From Bacteroidales bacterium UBA3684 (GTDB lineage Bacteria > Bacteroidota > Bacteroidia > Bacteroidales > P3): a stretch of 18,102 bases of DNA. Positions 1-8,503 of the stretch are shown piece by piece (position 1 is the stretch's first letter; each line of letters starts with the position of its first letter). Both the position numbers and the translations under genes were made by a program. The notes beneath the pieces were generated by a model, which ran no database searches, was not told the DNA's origin, and saw only the letters and a list, made by a program, of their open reading frames with translations. The DNA is taken from contig DFIZ01000058.1 of assembly GCA_002372855.1 (NCBI GenBank), positions 1 to 18,102 on the forward strand, written 5' to 3'.

Positions 1-3
1 TTT

Positions 4-119
4 CAGTTATGAGTTAAGAGTTATGAGTTATGAGTTATGAGCGGCAAGACGGTGGGGGAGGGGGTGTGGGGAGTGGGGAGTGGAGAGTGGAGAGTGGAGA
101 GTGGAGAGAGGGGAGTGAA
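4..119. repeat. Heptamer tandem tracts upstream of first gene
   Basis: Two runs of 7-base units lie in the first 120 bases. Units GAGTTAT/GAGTTAA occupy 4-38 (five units) and units GAGTGGA/GAGTGGG occupy 71-119 (seven units, the sixth degenerate). Every unit but the degenerate one keeps AGT at positions 2-4. The 275 bases before the first gene hold no convincing coding sequence: the open frame on the minus strand here is low-complexity translation of the repeat. The unit pattern recurs elsewhere in the window, so this looks like one family of intergenic tandem repeats. Function unknown. Confidence 0.85.
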
Positions 120-227
120 AAAAAATGTGGTTGTTCAAATGGTTGATTGATACCCGATTGCATGGGTTGTGCGGCGGCGGGTGAAAATAAATGAAAAAAA
201 TATGTGCGCTATTTGCCAATTTATTCG

Positions 228-235
228 TATCTTTG
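228..235 (+). promoter_or_regulatory. Bacteroidota -7 promoter element for the first gene
   Basis: TATCTTTG matches the Bacteroidota sigma-ABfr -7 consensus TAnnTTTG and lies 40 bases before the proposed ATG at 276. A TTTG at 212-215 is nearer than the usual ~19-base spacing for a -33 element, so the upstream half is weak. Transcription would start near 241-245. Confidence 0.6.
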
Positions 236-275
236 CAGCCGATTTTGTAGTGTAAACAAAAAAGAAATAACAGAT

Positions 276-977
276 ATGAAAGGTAAAACTATCATCCAAA
301 TTGTGCTGGCCGTTGTCATTGTCGGCCTGGCTTATCTGGTCTACAACAGCATTCAGAAACCGATGCGTTTCGACAACGAGTACACGAAGCGCCGCGACGC
401 CTGCGCGGAGAAGCTGAAGAGCATCCGCACGCTCGAGGAGGCCTACAAGGTGACCTACGGCCGCTACTGCGGCAGTTTCGACACGCTGTTCACCCGCCTG
501 ATGACTGAGGACAGCATGAAGGTTGTGAGCAAGCAGATTAACCGCGACAAGATTCCCGCCGACGTTGACATCAACGATGTGCCGGAGAACGAGGCCGTGA
601 AGAACGGCTGGATTAGCCGCGTGGAGGTGCTGGTGAACCCCGTTGCGAAGCTGCGCGAGGACGGCAAGCTGCCGACCATCGACGCTGCCACCGGCAATAC
701 GCGCCAGCTGACGGACGAGGAGATTCGCAATCTGCGCTATGTGCCTTACCCCAAGGGCGAGAAGAACGAGTTCGAGCTCTATGCCAGCCAGATCGAGAAG
801 AGTGGCTTCATGATTCCCGTGTTCCTGTGCCAGGTGCCCCACGAGGTGCTGCTGAGCGACATGGACGAGCAGCTGGTCGTCAACAAGATTGCTGAAATCC
901 ACGAGGTGAAGGACCGCTACGCCGGTTGGAAGGTGGGCGACACCACCCAGGCTATCACCGATGGTAACTTTGAGTAA
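276..977 (+). CDS. Membrane-anchored pseudopilin-like protein, function unknown
   Basis: 233 residues. I chose the ATG at 276 rather than the in-frame one at 204 because the latter lies upstream of the TATCTTTG promoter element, and 276 begins with a typical anchor: MKGKT followed by a ~18-residue hydrophobic helix (residues 5-23). After the helix comes a charged segment with the pattern RRDACAEKLKSIRTLEEAYK then YGRYCGSFDTL (about residues 38-70). This resembles the region after the N-terminal helix of type II secretion pseudopilins, where periodic charged residues precede a short Tyr/Phe-rich motif. No prepilin peptidase site (G-F-T-x-x-E) is present. The rest is soluble, likely periplasmic, and ends with GWKVGDTTQAITDGNFE. 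It precedes a DUF3822 protein, a pairing I recall from Bacteroidales. Role unknown; the pilin resemblance is inference. Confidence 0.8.
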   Translation: MKGKTIIQIVLAVVIVGLAYLVYNSIQKPMRFDNEYTKRRDACAEKLKSIRTLEEAYKVTYGRYCGSFDTLFTRLMTEDSMKVVSKQINRDKIPADVDINDVPENEAVKNGWISRVEVLVNPVAKLREDGKLPTIDAATGNTRQLTDEEIRNLRYVPYPKGEKNEFELYASQIEKSGFMIPVFLCQVPHEVLLSDMDEQLVVNKIAEIHEVKDRYAGWKVGDTTQAITDGNFE

Positions 978-1017
978 TAATGCGTTAATCGGATAATGTG
1001 TTAATGCGTTAAGGTTA
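978..1017. repeat. Octamer tandem tract TAATGNGT
   Basis: Five 8-base units fill the whole gap between the first gene's stop and the DUF3822 start: TAATGCGT, TAATCGGA, TAATGTGT, TAATGCGT, then TAAGGTTA, whose last base is the A of the next ATG. Such a precise fill suggests the tract is an expanded or inserted element rather than a promoter; no TAnnTTTG is seen in it. Confidence 0.7.
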
Positions 1018-1832
1018 TGTATCGTTGCAAGACTCTCATTGTTACCGAGAAAGAGATTGCTTCCAGCGAAAAGAGACTATCCATTTGCCTACGGGCGAAT
1101 GGATTTTCTTTTTCGGAAGTGACGCTCGGGGGCGTGCTGCTGACGTTCGGCGAGGCCGAGGGCATGCACGCCGGCTCGATGACCGTTGTGATGGCCGACG
1201 TGAAGGCCTTCTTTGCCTCTGTCGGCATACGGCCTCTGGGCTATGCCGCCATGGAACTCATAGTGCTGAGCGACCAGAGCGTGTGGGTGCCCGACGAGCT
1301 TTATGCGCCGTCGGCCAACCGCCAGTATCTTAAGCTTGTGGGCAGCGAGGCGACGGGCATCATGGCTACGCCGTGCAAGGCGCTGGGGTCGACGGCGGTG
1401 TATGCCGCCAACGACGCTATCGCCACGGCGTTCAAGGTGGCCCTGCCCGGCCTGGCGGTGATGAACCAGCATGTGAAGCTTGCGTCGCTGGGGCTGGAAC
1501 GGCGCAGCGGAGACCATCCGTTGCTGCTGACGCACTGGCGCCAGGGAGTCATCGACTTCGCCGCTTTCCGCGACGGACGCTACATCTACGGCAACACAGT
1601 GCCCTACGCTTCCGACAGCGAGGCGCAGTTCCACACGGTGGAGGTGCTGAAGAGTTTCGGCCTGGAGAACAGCGGCACGGAGCTGCTGATGTGCGGCGAT
1701 GTGGGACGCGAACGTTTCGCCCTGCTGCGGCCCTACTTCCCGCAGGCGTCGCTCTACACGGGTGTGCATACGTCGTACCTCAACCCTGCATTCAAGACAC
1801 TCCATACATACCGCAACGCGCTGATACTATGA
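1017..1832 (+). CDS. DUF3822 family protein (actin-fold/PilM-like)
   Basis: 271 residues, soluble, no signal peptide. The sequence fits the Bacteroidota-specific DUF3822 family, including its position directly upstream of rsmD. The N-terminal third (residues ~1-60) is a beta-rich lobe. The middle carries a segment like LLLTHWRQGVIDFAAFRDGR, the strand-turn-strand piece where actin-fold (ASKHA) proteins read out their own state, followed by SEAQFHTVEVLKSFGL and LLMCGDV. Family members have been likened to PilM/ASKHA proteins; I see no clear phosphate-binding loop, so nucleotide binding is not supported by sequence alone. Its stop overlaps the rsmD start (ATGA at 1829-1832), implying coupled translation. 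With the membrane-anchored gene before it, it may form a cytoplasmic partner of an envelope structure (inference). Confidence 0.8.
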   Translation: MYRCKTLIVTEKEIASSEKRLSICLRANGFSFSEVTLGGVLLTFGEAEGMHAGSMTVVMADVKAFFASVGIRPLGYAAMELIVLSDQSVWVPDELYAPSANRQYLKLVGSEATGIMATPCKALGSTAVYAANDAIATAFKVALPGLAVMNQHVKLASLGLERRSGDHPLLLTHWRQGVIDFAAFRDGRYIYGNTVPYASDSEAQFHTVEVLKSFGLENSGTELLMCGDVGRERFALLRPYFPQASLYTGVHTSYLNPAFKTLHTYRNALIL

Positions 1833-2374
1833 GAATCATTGCTGGAAACCTGAAAGGGCGCCGACTGAATCCGCCCGCCAACCTGCCCGTGCGTCCCACG
1901 ACGGACATGGCTCGCGAGAGTCTGTTCAACATCCTGAACAACTATGTGGACTACGAGGAGTGCTCGGTGATGGACCTCTTCTCCGGCACCGGCGCTGTGG
2001 CTGTGGAGTTTATCTCGCGCGGTGTGAAGGAGGTTACGGCGGTGGACATCAACAACGCCTGCACGGAGTACATCAAGAGCGAGGCCGGCCGACTGGGGCT
2101 GCGCAACCTGCACGTGGTCCGTACCGATGTTTTCGACCTGCTCAAAAGGGCCAACCGCAAGTTCGACATTGTCTTTGCCGACCCGCCGTATGCGCTGGAG
2201 GGTCTGGACACGCTGCCCGACCTGGTGTTTGGGAGCGAGGTGCTTACGGAGGACGGTATCTTCATTCTGGAGCATCCTCGGGAGTACAGCTTCGAGGAGC
2301 ACCCCCGATTCTGGCAGCACCGCAACTACGGCAAGGTGAACTTCACCTTTTTTGCCATGAAGCTGGAGGAGTAG
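1829..2374 (+). CDS. rsmD: 16S rRNA (guanine966-N2)-methyltransferase RsmD
   Basis: 181 residues, the normal size for RsmD. It transfers a methyl group from S-adenosylmethionine to N2 of G966 in 16S rRNA during small-subunit assembly, in the cytoplasm. The start MRIIAGNLKGRRL with VRPTTDMARESLFNIL is the family signature for RNA recognition. Motif I is DLFSGTGAVAVEFISRG (residues 49-65, SAM binding), the acidic motif II is AVDIN (71-75), and the catalytic motif IV is DPPY (118-121). ATG overlaps the DUF3822 stop by 4 bases. The gene is followed by an octamer tract before purC. Confidence 0.93.
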   Translation: MRIIAGNLKGRRLNPPANLPVRPTTDMARESLFNILNNYVDYEECSVMDLFSGTGAVAVEFISRGVKEVTAVDINNACTEYIKSEAGRLGLRNLHVVRTDVFDLLKRANRKFDIVFADPPYALEGLDTLPDLVFGSEVLTEDGIFILEHPREYSFEEHPRFWQHRNYGKVNFTFFAMKLEE

Positions 2375-2413
2375 AGTGGTAGAGTTGTAGAGTGGTAGAG
2401 TGATAGAGTATTA
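2374..2413. repeat. Octamer tandem tract GAGTNNTA between rsmD and purC
   Basis: Five 8-base units GAGTGGTA, GAGTTGTA, GAGTGGTA, GAGTGATA and GAGTATTA start at the last base of the rsmD stop codon and end 17 bases before purC. Sharing GAGT with the heptamer tracts suggests a common origin. No terminator hairpin is seen, so read-through into purC is likely. Confidence 0.8.
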
Positions 2414-2430
2414 AGAAAAAAAACAGATAT

Positions 2431-3378
2431 ATGAAAGCAGTAGTTAAAACCAACTTTAATTTCCCGAAACAGAAGAGCCTCTATGTGGGCAAAGTGCGCG
2501 ATGTGTACAACATCGACGACAAATATATGGCCATGGTGGTCAGCGACCGTATCTCGGCCTTCGACGTGGTGCTGCCGAAGGGCATTCCCTACAAGGGCCA
2601 GGTGCTGAACCAGATTGCCGCCAAGTTCCTCGATGCCACCGCCGACATCCTGCCCAACTGGAAGCTTGCCACCCCCGACCCGATGGTCACCGTGGGTCTG
2701 AAGTGCGAGGGTTTCCGCGTGGAGATGATTGTGCGCGGCTACCTGGCCGGCAGCGCCTGGCGCGAGTACAAGGCCGGCGCCCGCACCCTCTGCGGTGTGC
2801 CGCTGCCCGAGGGCATGGTGGAGAACCAGAAGTTCCCCACGCCCATTGTCACCCCCACCACCAAGGCCGACGAGGGACACGACGAGAACATCAGCCGCGA
2901 GGAGATTATCCGCACGGGCCTCGTCAGCAAGGAGGACTACGACCAGCTGGAGCGCTACGCCCTGCAGCTCTTCGAGCGTGGCACCAAGATTGCCGCCGAG
3001 AAGGGCCTGATTCTTGTCGACACCAAGTATGAGTTCGGCAAACGCGACGGCAAGATCTACCTCATCGACGAAATCCATACCCCCGACAGCAGCCGCTACT
3101 TCTACGCCGACGGCTACGAGGAGCGTCTGAAGAAGGGCGAGCACCAGCGCCAACTGAGCAAGGAATTTGTGCGCGAGTGGCTGATGGACAACGGTTTCCA
3201 GGGCAAGGAAGGCCAGAAGGTGCCCGAGATGACCGAGGAGATTGTGAACAGTATCAGCGACCGCTACATCGAGCTCTACGAGCACATCACCGGCGAGAAG
3301 TTCAAGAAAGCTGACGACTGCGCCGACGTGGCAGCCCGTATCGAAAAGAATGTGTCCGACTATCTGGCCAAGCTCTGA
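2431..3378 (+). CDS. purC: SAICAR synthase (phosphoribosylaminoimidazole-succinocarboxamide synthase)
   Basis: 315 residues: the long (yeast ADE1-like) form of PurC rather than the ~237-residue form of Bacillus and E. coli. It joins CAIR and aspartate with ATP to give SAICAR in de novo purine synthesis. Visible signatures: GKVRDVYN (residues 20-27, nucleotide-binding turn), [12 protein letters not shown] (39-50), [17 protein letters not shown] (substrate loop), [14 protein letters not shown] (the long-form insertion), LVDTKYEFG and [13 protein letters not shown] (metal and aspartate binding near the C-terminus). Starts after the octamer tract; ATG is preceded by an A-rich leader, normal for the phylum. 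The TGA overlaps the CYTH start by one base (TGATG). Confidence 0.95.
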   Translation: MKAVVKTNFNFPKQKSLYVGKVRDVYNIDDKYMAMVVSDRISAFDVVLPKGIPYKGQVLNQIAAKFLDATADILPNWKLATPDPMVTVGLKCEGFRVEMIVRGYLAGSAWREYKAGARTLCGVPLPEGMVENQKFPTPIVTPTTKADEGHDENISREEIIRTGLVSKEDYDQLERYALQLFERGTKIAAEKGLILVDTKYEFGKRDGKIYLIDEIHTPDSSRYFYADGYEERLKKGEHQRQLSKEFVREWLMDNGFQGKEGQKVPEMTEEIVNSISDRYIELYEHITGEKFKKADDCADVAARIEKNVSDYLAKL

Positions 3379-3872
3379 TGGAGATAGAAAGGAAATACCT
3401 TGTCCGTTGGCTTCCAAATGATTTGGAGTCATATCCCCATGTGGAGATAGAACAAGGCTACCTATGCACATCGCCCACCCTGCGCGTCCGCAGGATGGGC
3501 GATGGTTTTATCCTCACCGTCAAGGAGAAGCAGCGTTCCGCCACCACCACGGCCATCGTCAACAGGGAAGAGGAGTTTGCCCTCACGGAAGACAAATACA
3601 TGATGCTCCGCGCCAAGTGCGAGGGCACGATGGTGTGCAAGACGCGCTACCGCATCGACCTGCGCCGGAGCGAGGCCGACGGGCTGTACACCACGCAGGT
3701 GGCCGAGCTGGACCTCTTCCACGGCGTCCATGAGGGTCTGCGGCTGGTGGAGGTGGAATTCCCCTCGGCCGAGGCCGCCAACGCTTTCGTGCCCCCGGCA
3801 TGGTTCGGCGAGGACGTGAGCGGCGACCCTCACTATCGCAACAGCTGGTTGGCACACAATATCGGCAACTGA
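3378..3872 (+). CDS. CYTH domain triphosphate tunnel metalloenzyme
   Basis: 164 residues, a single stand-alone CYTH domain. It opens with the diagnostic E-x-E-x-K (MEIERK), the metal/triphosphate-binding strand. Paired basic strands follow: LRVRRMGDGFILTVKEK and CKTRYRIDL. The acidic strands VAELDLF and LVEVEFPS then complete the tunnel. Stand-alone bacterial CYTH proteins of this size (NeuTTM, CthTTM types) hydrolyse tripolyphosphate with Mg or Mn; adenylate cyclase and thiamine triphosphatase belong to the same superfamily, so the substrate cannot be fixed from sequence. One-base overlap with purC implies translational coupling; a role in clearing polyphosphate-like by-products is speculation. 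Confidence 0.88.
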   Translation: MEIERKYLVRWLPNDLESYPHVEIEQGYLCTSPTLRVRRMGDGFILTVKEKQRSATTTAIVNREEEFALTEDKYMMLRAKCEGTMVCKTRYRIDLRRSEADGLYTTQVAELDLFHGVHEGLRLVEVEFPSAEAANAFVPPAWFGEDVSGDPHYRNSWLAHNIGN

Positions 3873-3902
3873 AAAGAAAAAACATTGCAATACCATAACA
3901 TT

Positions 3903-5042
3903 ATGAAAAAAATCATTCTCGCAATTGTGGCTTTCGTCATGCTGATTCCTTGCGTGGCCACAGCTCAGGATGCAGACAGCTCGGCGCACAATGTGTTGCC
4001 GTCCAGTGCTCCCACCTTCGACAGCATCTTCAGCATGGTGCAGAATAAGAAAAGCCGCTACTACTATCCAAAACTGGCCAAACGGTTCATGCGTGGCGAC
4101 ACAACGCTCGACCTGCAGGAGTTGCGCTGCCTGTACTATGGATACCCCGTGCAGGAGAACTTCAATCCATATTCCCGAAGTGCAGAGTTGACGACTGTCA
4201 ATGAAATCTTGAATCATGAGAATGTAAGCGTGTCCGACTTCAAGCGGGCTTATAAGGTGGCAGAAAAAGGTCTGTCGAAGAAACCGTCGGACCTGACGGC
4301 GGCATACTGGAAGGTTATTGCAGCATACTATGGCTTTGGCGAAGGAAGCAAAGAGCTGGAGCGGTCGCGCATTCAGTTCGACCAATTGCAGATTGCAACT
4401 GCGTCGACAGGCAGCGGCACAGCAGAAAGTCCTTTCTTCGTCACATCGGTAGGCCATTCCTACACCATAATGAACATTATGGGGGTACAGCCTCAAAAGC
4501 AAATGCTGATATACGATACCGCACTTCACTTTATCTGCGACGCCTTCCCCGTGGTGGATGAGGACAACAACGAAGACACACTCTATTTTGAGGTAAGCCA
4601 GTGCATGAAATTCTGGTCCATGGACGAAGACGTTGAGTCAGAAAAGCTGAAACAAAAAAAGGTCAGAATAGATGCCGGTCAACACTTTATACTCCGTCCG
4701 CGTTCCATCAAGGGCAAAAACAGCAAGTTCGACATAGTGCTGATGGAGACCTATAGTAAACCATTGAGCATAGAATCACCCGACAGTCTCTTTGCCGAGC
4801 CAGGCGAACCGGGTACCATCGAAGGGTATTTCGGCCACAATGCCGACACCACCCAGACATTGCTCATCACCAAGAGCCGATGCGACAAAGCCTTCGACTT
4901 CGACAGCGAAATATACGATTACCATGCAATGAAGTGGCAACCCACCAGCAACCACGGCAACTGGCCTGAAGCGGTAGGCGTGGAGATATGGCCCGGTCGT
5001 ATCTCGTTCATTGACATCAGCAACCTGCGCAGAAAAAAATAA
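3903..5042 (+). CDS. Secreted DUF4919 family protein
   Basis: 379 residues from the ATG at 3903; the in-frame ATG at 3885 would add MQYHNI before a clear signal peptide, so 3903 is preferred. Signal peptide MKKIILAIVAFVMLIPCVATAQ, cleaved after AQ (signal peptidase I; the Cys is not in a lipobox). Residues ~35-200 match my picture of DUF4919: TFDSIFSMV, YYYPKLAKRF.RGDTTL, LYYGY, and the TGSGTAESPFFVTSVGHSY segment. Residues ~210-379 are a C-terminal extension I cannot assign, rich in acidic residues. The family is largely restricted to Bacteroidota and has no known biochemical role; periplasmic or outer-membrane location is inferred. Three bases separate it from the transporter gene downstream. 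Base composition is somewhat less GC-rich than flanking genes. Confidence 0.85.
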   Translation: MKKIILAIVAFVMLIPCVATAQDADSSAHNVLPSSAPTFDSIFSMVQNKKSRYYYPKLAKRFMRGDTTLDLQELRCLYYGYPVQENFNPYSRSAELTTVNEILNHENVSVSDFKRAYKVAEKGLSKKPSDLTAAYWKVIAAYYGFGEGSKELERSRIQFDQLQIATASTGSGTAESPFFVTSVGHSYTIMNIMGVQPQKQMLIYDTALHFICDAFPVVDEDNNEDTLYFEVSQCMKFWSMDEDVESEKLKQKKVRIDAGQHFILRPRSIKGKNSKFDIVLMETYSKPLSIESPDSLFAEPGEPGTIEGYFGHNADTTQTLLITKSRCDKAFDFDSEIYDYHAMKWQPTSNHGNWPEAVGVEIWPGRISFIDISNLRRKK

Positions 5043-5045
5043 CCT

Positions 5046-6439
<1,394 letters not shown>

Positions 6440-6464
<25 letters not shown>

Positions 6465-7318
6465 TTGTTTTCATGCTGATGCCCCTGGCGTTGCAGGCGC
6501 AGGACAGCGTCTATGCGCGCCGCGTGATCCGCGATCTGACGTCGCCCGAGATGTTTGGCCGCGGCATGCAGAATAGGGGAGACTCCATCGCCGCCGACTA
6601 TGTGCGCAATGAGCTGAAGACCATGGGTGTGAAACCTCTGTGCAAGAACTATTACCAGTATTTCTATTTCCCTAATACCACCACGCGGCCACCGATAGTG
6701 AAGGCCGGCTACCGCTCGCAAAATGTCTGCGGGGTGCTGCAGGGAAAGAGCGATTCGATGATTGTCTTCACCGCACATTACGAGCACCTTGGCATGCATG
6801 GCGACACCATTTTCTTCGGTGCCCACGACAACGCCAGCGGCACCGCCGCCGTGCTCGACCTGGCCCGTATGATTGCCGGACAGGAACAGCGGCACTACAC
6901 CTACGTTTTCCTCTTCTTCGGCGGCGAGGAATCGGGACTTATCGGCAGCGGATTCTTTGCCGACATGCCGCTCATCAAGATGAACAAAGTCAAACTGCTG
7001 GTCAACATCGACCTCTTCTGCGGCGGCGACGAGGGCCTGATGGTGGTAAACGCCAACGACCGCGCGACGAAACCCTACGTCGACATGCTTGACCGCATCA
7101 ACGAGGAGCGAGGCTATGCCGCCAAGATTGGCCGTCGCGACAACGCCCCCAACAGCGACCATTACTACCTCAGCCAATACTGCCCGGCCATCTTCATCTA
7201 CACCCTCGGCGGCCCCTACGGCGGCTACCACAGCCCCACCGACACCTGCGAAGGATGCGGCCTGGGCAACTACCCCCGTTTCCTCACCCTCATCCGTACT
7301 TTCCTCGAGGCATTATGA
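6440..7318 (+). CDS. Secreted M28-family zinc metallopeptidase
   Basis: 292 residues from the ATG at 6440, chosen because it starts a signal peptide (MVRFARILVVFMLMPLALQAQ, cleavage after AQ); an upstream in-frame ATG at 6368 lies inside the transporter gene and adds a non-hydrophobic stretch. M28 catalytic framework: TAHYEHLG (H113), GAHDNASGTA (D130, bridging ligand), GGEESG (E163 base, E164 ligand), VNID (D191) and GGYHSPTDT (H264). The usual H-x-D is H-x-E here (E115). Family members are aminopeptidases or glutaminyl cyclase relatives with two metal ions; substrate not deducible. Likely periplasmic, releasing amino acids for the neighbouring transporter (inference). No terminator is evident; the next gene has its own promoter. 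Confidence 0.9.
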
Positions 7319-7372
7319 TTTAAATAATGCACTGAAAATGAAGTTTTTTTTCGGTATGTCGTTTTTTTTTCG

Positions 7373-7380
7373 TACATTTG
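7373..7380 (+). promoter_or_regulatory. -7 promoter element upstream of arcC
   Basis: TACATTTG matches TAnnTTTG and lies 61 bases before the arcC ATG. It is preceded by two T-runs (7344-7351 and 7362-7370) separated by CGGTATGTCG. The segment fits an independent start for the carbamoyl-phosphate module rather than read-through from the peptidase gene. Confidence 0.65.
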
Positions 7381-7441
7381 CATTTTCCTTCATGGAAGGG
7401 AAGTGAATTATATTGTTGAATATTAAGAATATAGAATAAGA

Positions 7442-8410
7442 ATGAGAAAACTAGCGGTTGTCGCTTTTGGAGGAAATGCCCTCCTTCGCAGTGGCCAGAA
7501 AGGCACCTATCAGGAACAGATTGAGAACGTCGAGAATACCTGTGAAAGTCTGTGCGCCCTGTTGAAACGTGGCTACAACGTTGTCATCGGACACGGCAAC
7601 GGCCCTCAGGTGGGCAATGTGATGTTGCAGCACGAGGCTGGCAAGCAGGCCGGTGTACAGGCCATGCCGATGGACTTCTGTGTCGCTGAGACACAGGGCT
7701 CGATTGCCTATCTGATCGAGATGGGTTTGCGCAATGTGATGGCCCGCAACGACATTCAGCGCGATGTGGTGACGCTGGTCACCCAGGTGGCCGTCAACAA
7801 GCTTGACCCCATGTTCCAGAATCCCACCAAGCCCGTCGGCCCCTACTACACCAAGGAGCAGTTGGGAGTGGAGAGTGGAAAGTGGAAAGTGGAAAGTGGC
7901 AGGGTTGTGTCGCCTACAGGAGAGGTCTACAAGGAAGACCCCAAGGGCAACGGTTGGCGCAAGGTGGTGGCAAGCCCCAAGCCCACGCGCATCAACAACA
8001 TCAAAATCGTCAAGCAACTGGCCACGGCTGGCAACATCGTTGTCACCGTTGGCGGCGGCGGCATCCCCGTGGTGGAGGAGAACGACACCGTGCGTGGAGT
8101 GGAAGCCGTTATCGACAAGGACCTCGCCAGCGCCCTCTGCGCCGTCGAGATCGGTGCCGACGAGTTCTACATCCTCACTGATGTGCCCAAGGTCTACATC
8201 AATTTCCGCAAGGAGAACGAGCAGGCCCTGGACACCATCACCGTGGCCCAGGCCAAGAAGTACCTCGAAGAGGGCCAGTTCGCCGAAGGCAGCATGGCTC
8301 CGAAGGTGCGTGCCGCCATCATGTTCGTCGAGCACGGCGGCAAGGAGTGCATCATCACCGAGGCCGGTCAGCTTGACAATCCCAACTGCGGCACCCGTAT
8401 CGTGAGATAG
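7442..8410 (+). CDS. arcC: Carbamate kinase with repeat-derived insertion
   Basis: 322 residues (typical 310-316). Catalyses carbamoyl phosphate + ADP to carbamate + ATP, the energy-yielding last step of arginine/citrulline breakdown; cytoplasmic dimer. Signatures: AFGGNALL (N-terminal phosphate-binding turn), GHGNGPQVGN, KPVGPYYT, VASPKPTRI, VTVGGGGIPV, VIDKDLASALCA (ATP-site lysine), LTDVPKVYINF, and SMAPKVRAAIMFVEHGGKECIIT. Between KPVGPYYT and the conserved WRKVVASPKP lies GVESGKWKVESG (residues 142-153), encoded by five tandem heptamers at 7864-7898. This sits in the protruding subdomain that covers the active site, where family members vary, so the enzyme may tolerate it. Promoter TACATTTG lies 61 bases upstream; ornithine carbamoyltransferase follows after 93 bases. 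Confidence 0.94.
   Translation: MRKLAVVAFGGNALLRSGQKGTYQEQIENVENTCESLCALLKRGYNVVIGHGNGPQVGNVMLQHEAGKQAGVQAMPMDFCVAETQGSIAYLIEMGLRNVMARNDIQRDVVTLVTQVAVNKLDPMFQNPTKPVGPYYTKEQLGVESGKWKVESGRVVSPTGEVYKEDPKGNGWRKVVASPKPTRINNIKIVKQLATAGNIVVTVGGGGIPVVEENDTVRGVEAVIDKDLASALCAVEIGADEFYILTDVPKVYINFRKENEQALDTITVAQAKKYLEEGQFAEGSMAPKVRAAIMFVEHGGKECIITEAGQLDNPNCGTRIVR
7864..7900. repeat. Heptamer repeat tract inside arcC
   Basis: Units GGGAGTG, GAGAGTG and three copies of GAAAGTG run without interruption (7864-7898, continuing to GC at 7900). The unit is the same as in the intergenic tracts at 71-119 and in the terminator arm at 10884-10897. Because seven is not a multiple of three, gain or loss of one unit shifts the arcC frame. 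Confidence 0.9.
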
Positions 8411-8418
8411 GAAGACCC

Positions 8419-8494
8419 CCGCCTGCGGCGGCAATCCATAAATCGATTTATGAATTACGCGAAGCGGAAAAAACAGAAATTTTAATATTAAAAT
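8419..8494. promoter_or_regulatory. Hairpin and two 16-bp perfect palindromes upstream of argF
   Basis: The 93-base arcC-argF gap holds three symmetric elements. First is a GC hairpin CCGCC-TGC-GGCGG (8419-8431). Second is a 16-bp palindrome CATAAATCGATTTATG (8437-8452), extendable as an RNA stem through G-U pairs. Third is another 16-bp palindrome ATTTTAATATTAAAAT (8479-8494). Palindrome centres are exactly 42 bp apart. The first resembles ARG boxes bound by ArgR/AhrC (CATGAATAAAAATTCA type), which would suit the neighbouring genes, but the match is partial. Operator identity is inference. Confidence 0.5.
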
Positions 8495-8503
8495 CTTATA
8501 GAA

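Noticed and set aside
28..219. Small minus-strand ORF of 63 codons at the window start
   Set aside because: Its HSPLSTLHSPLST repeats are the translation of the heptamer tract.
2326..3471. 381-codon minus-strand frame opposite purC
   Set aside because: Low-complexity Leu/Val/His-rich translation; purC on the plus strand is unambiguous.
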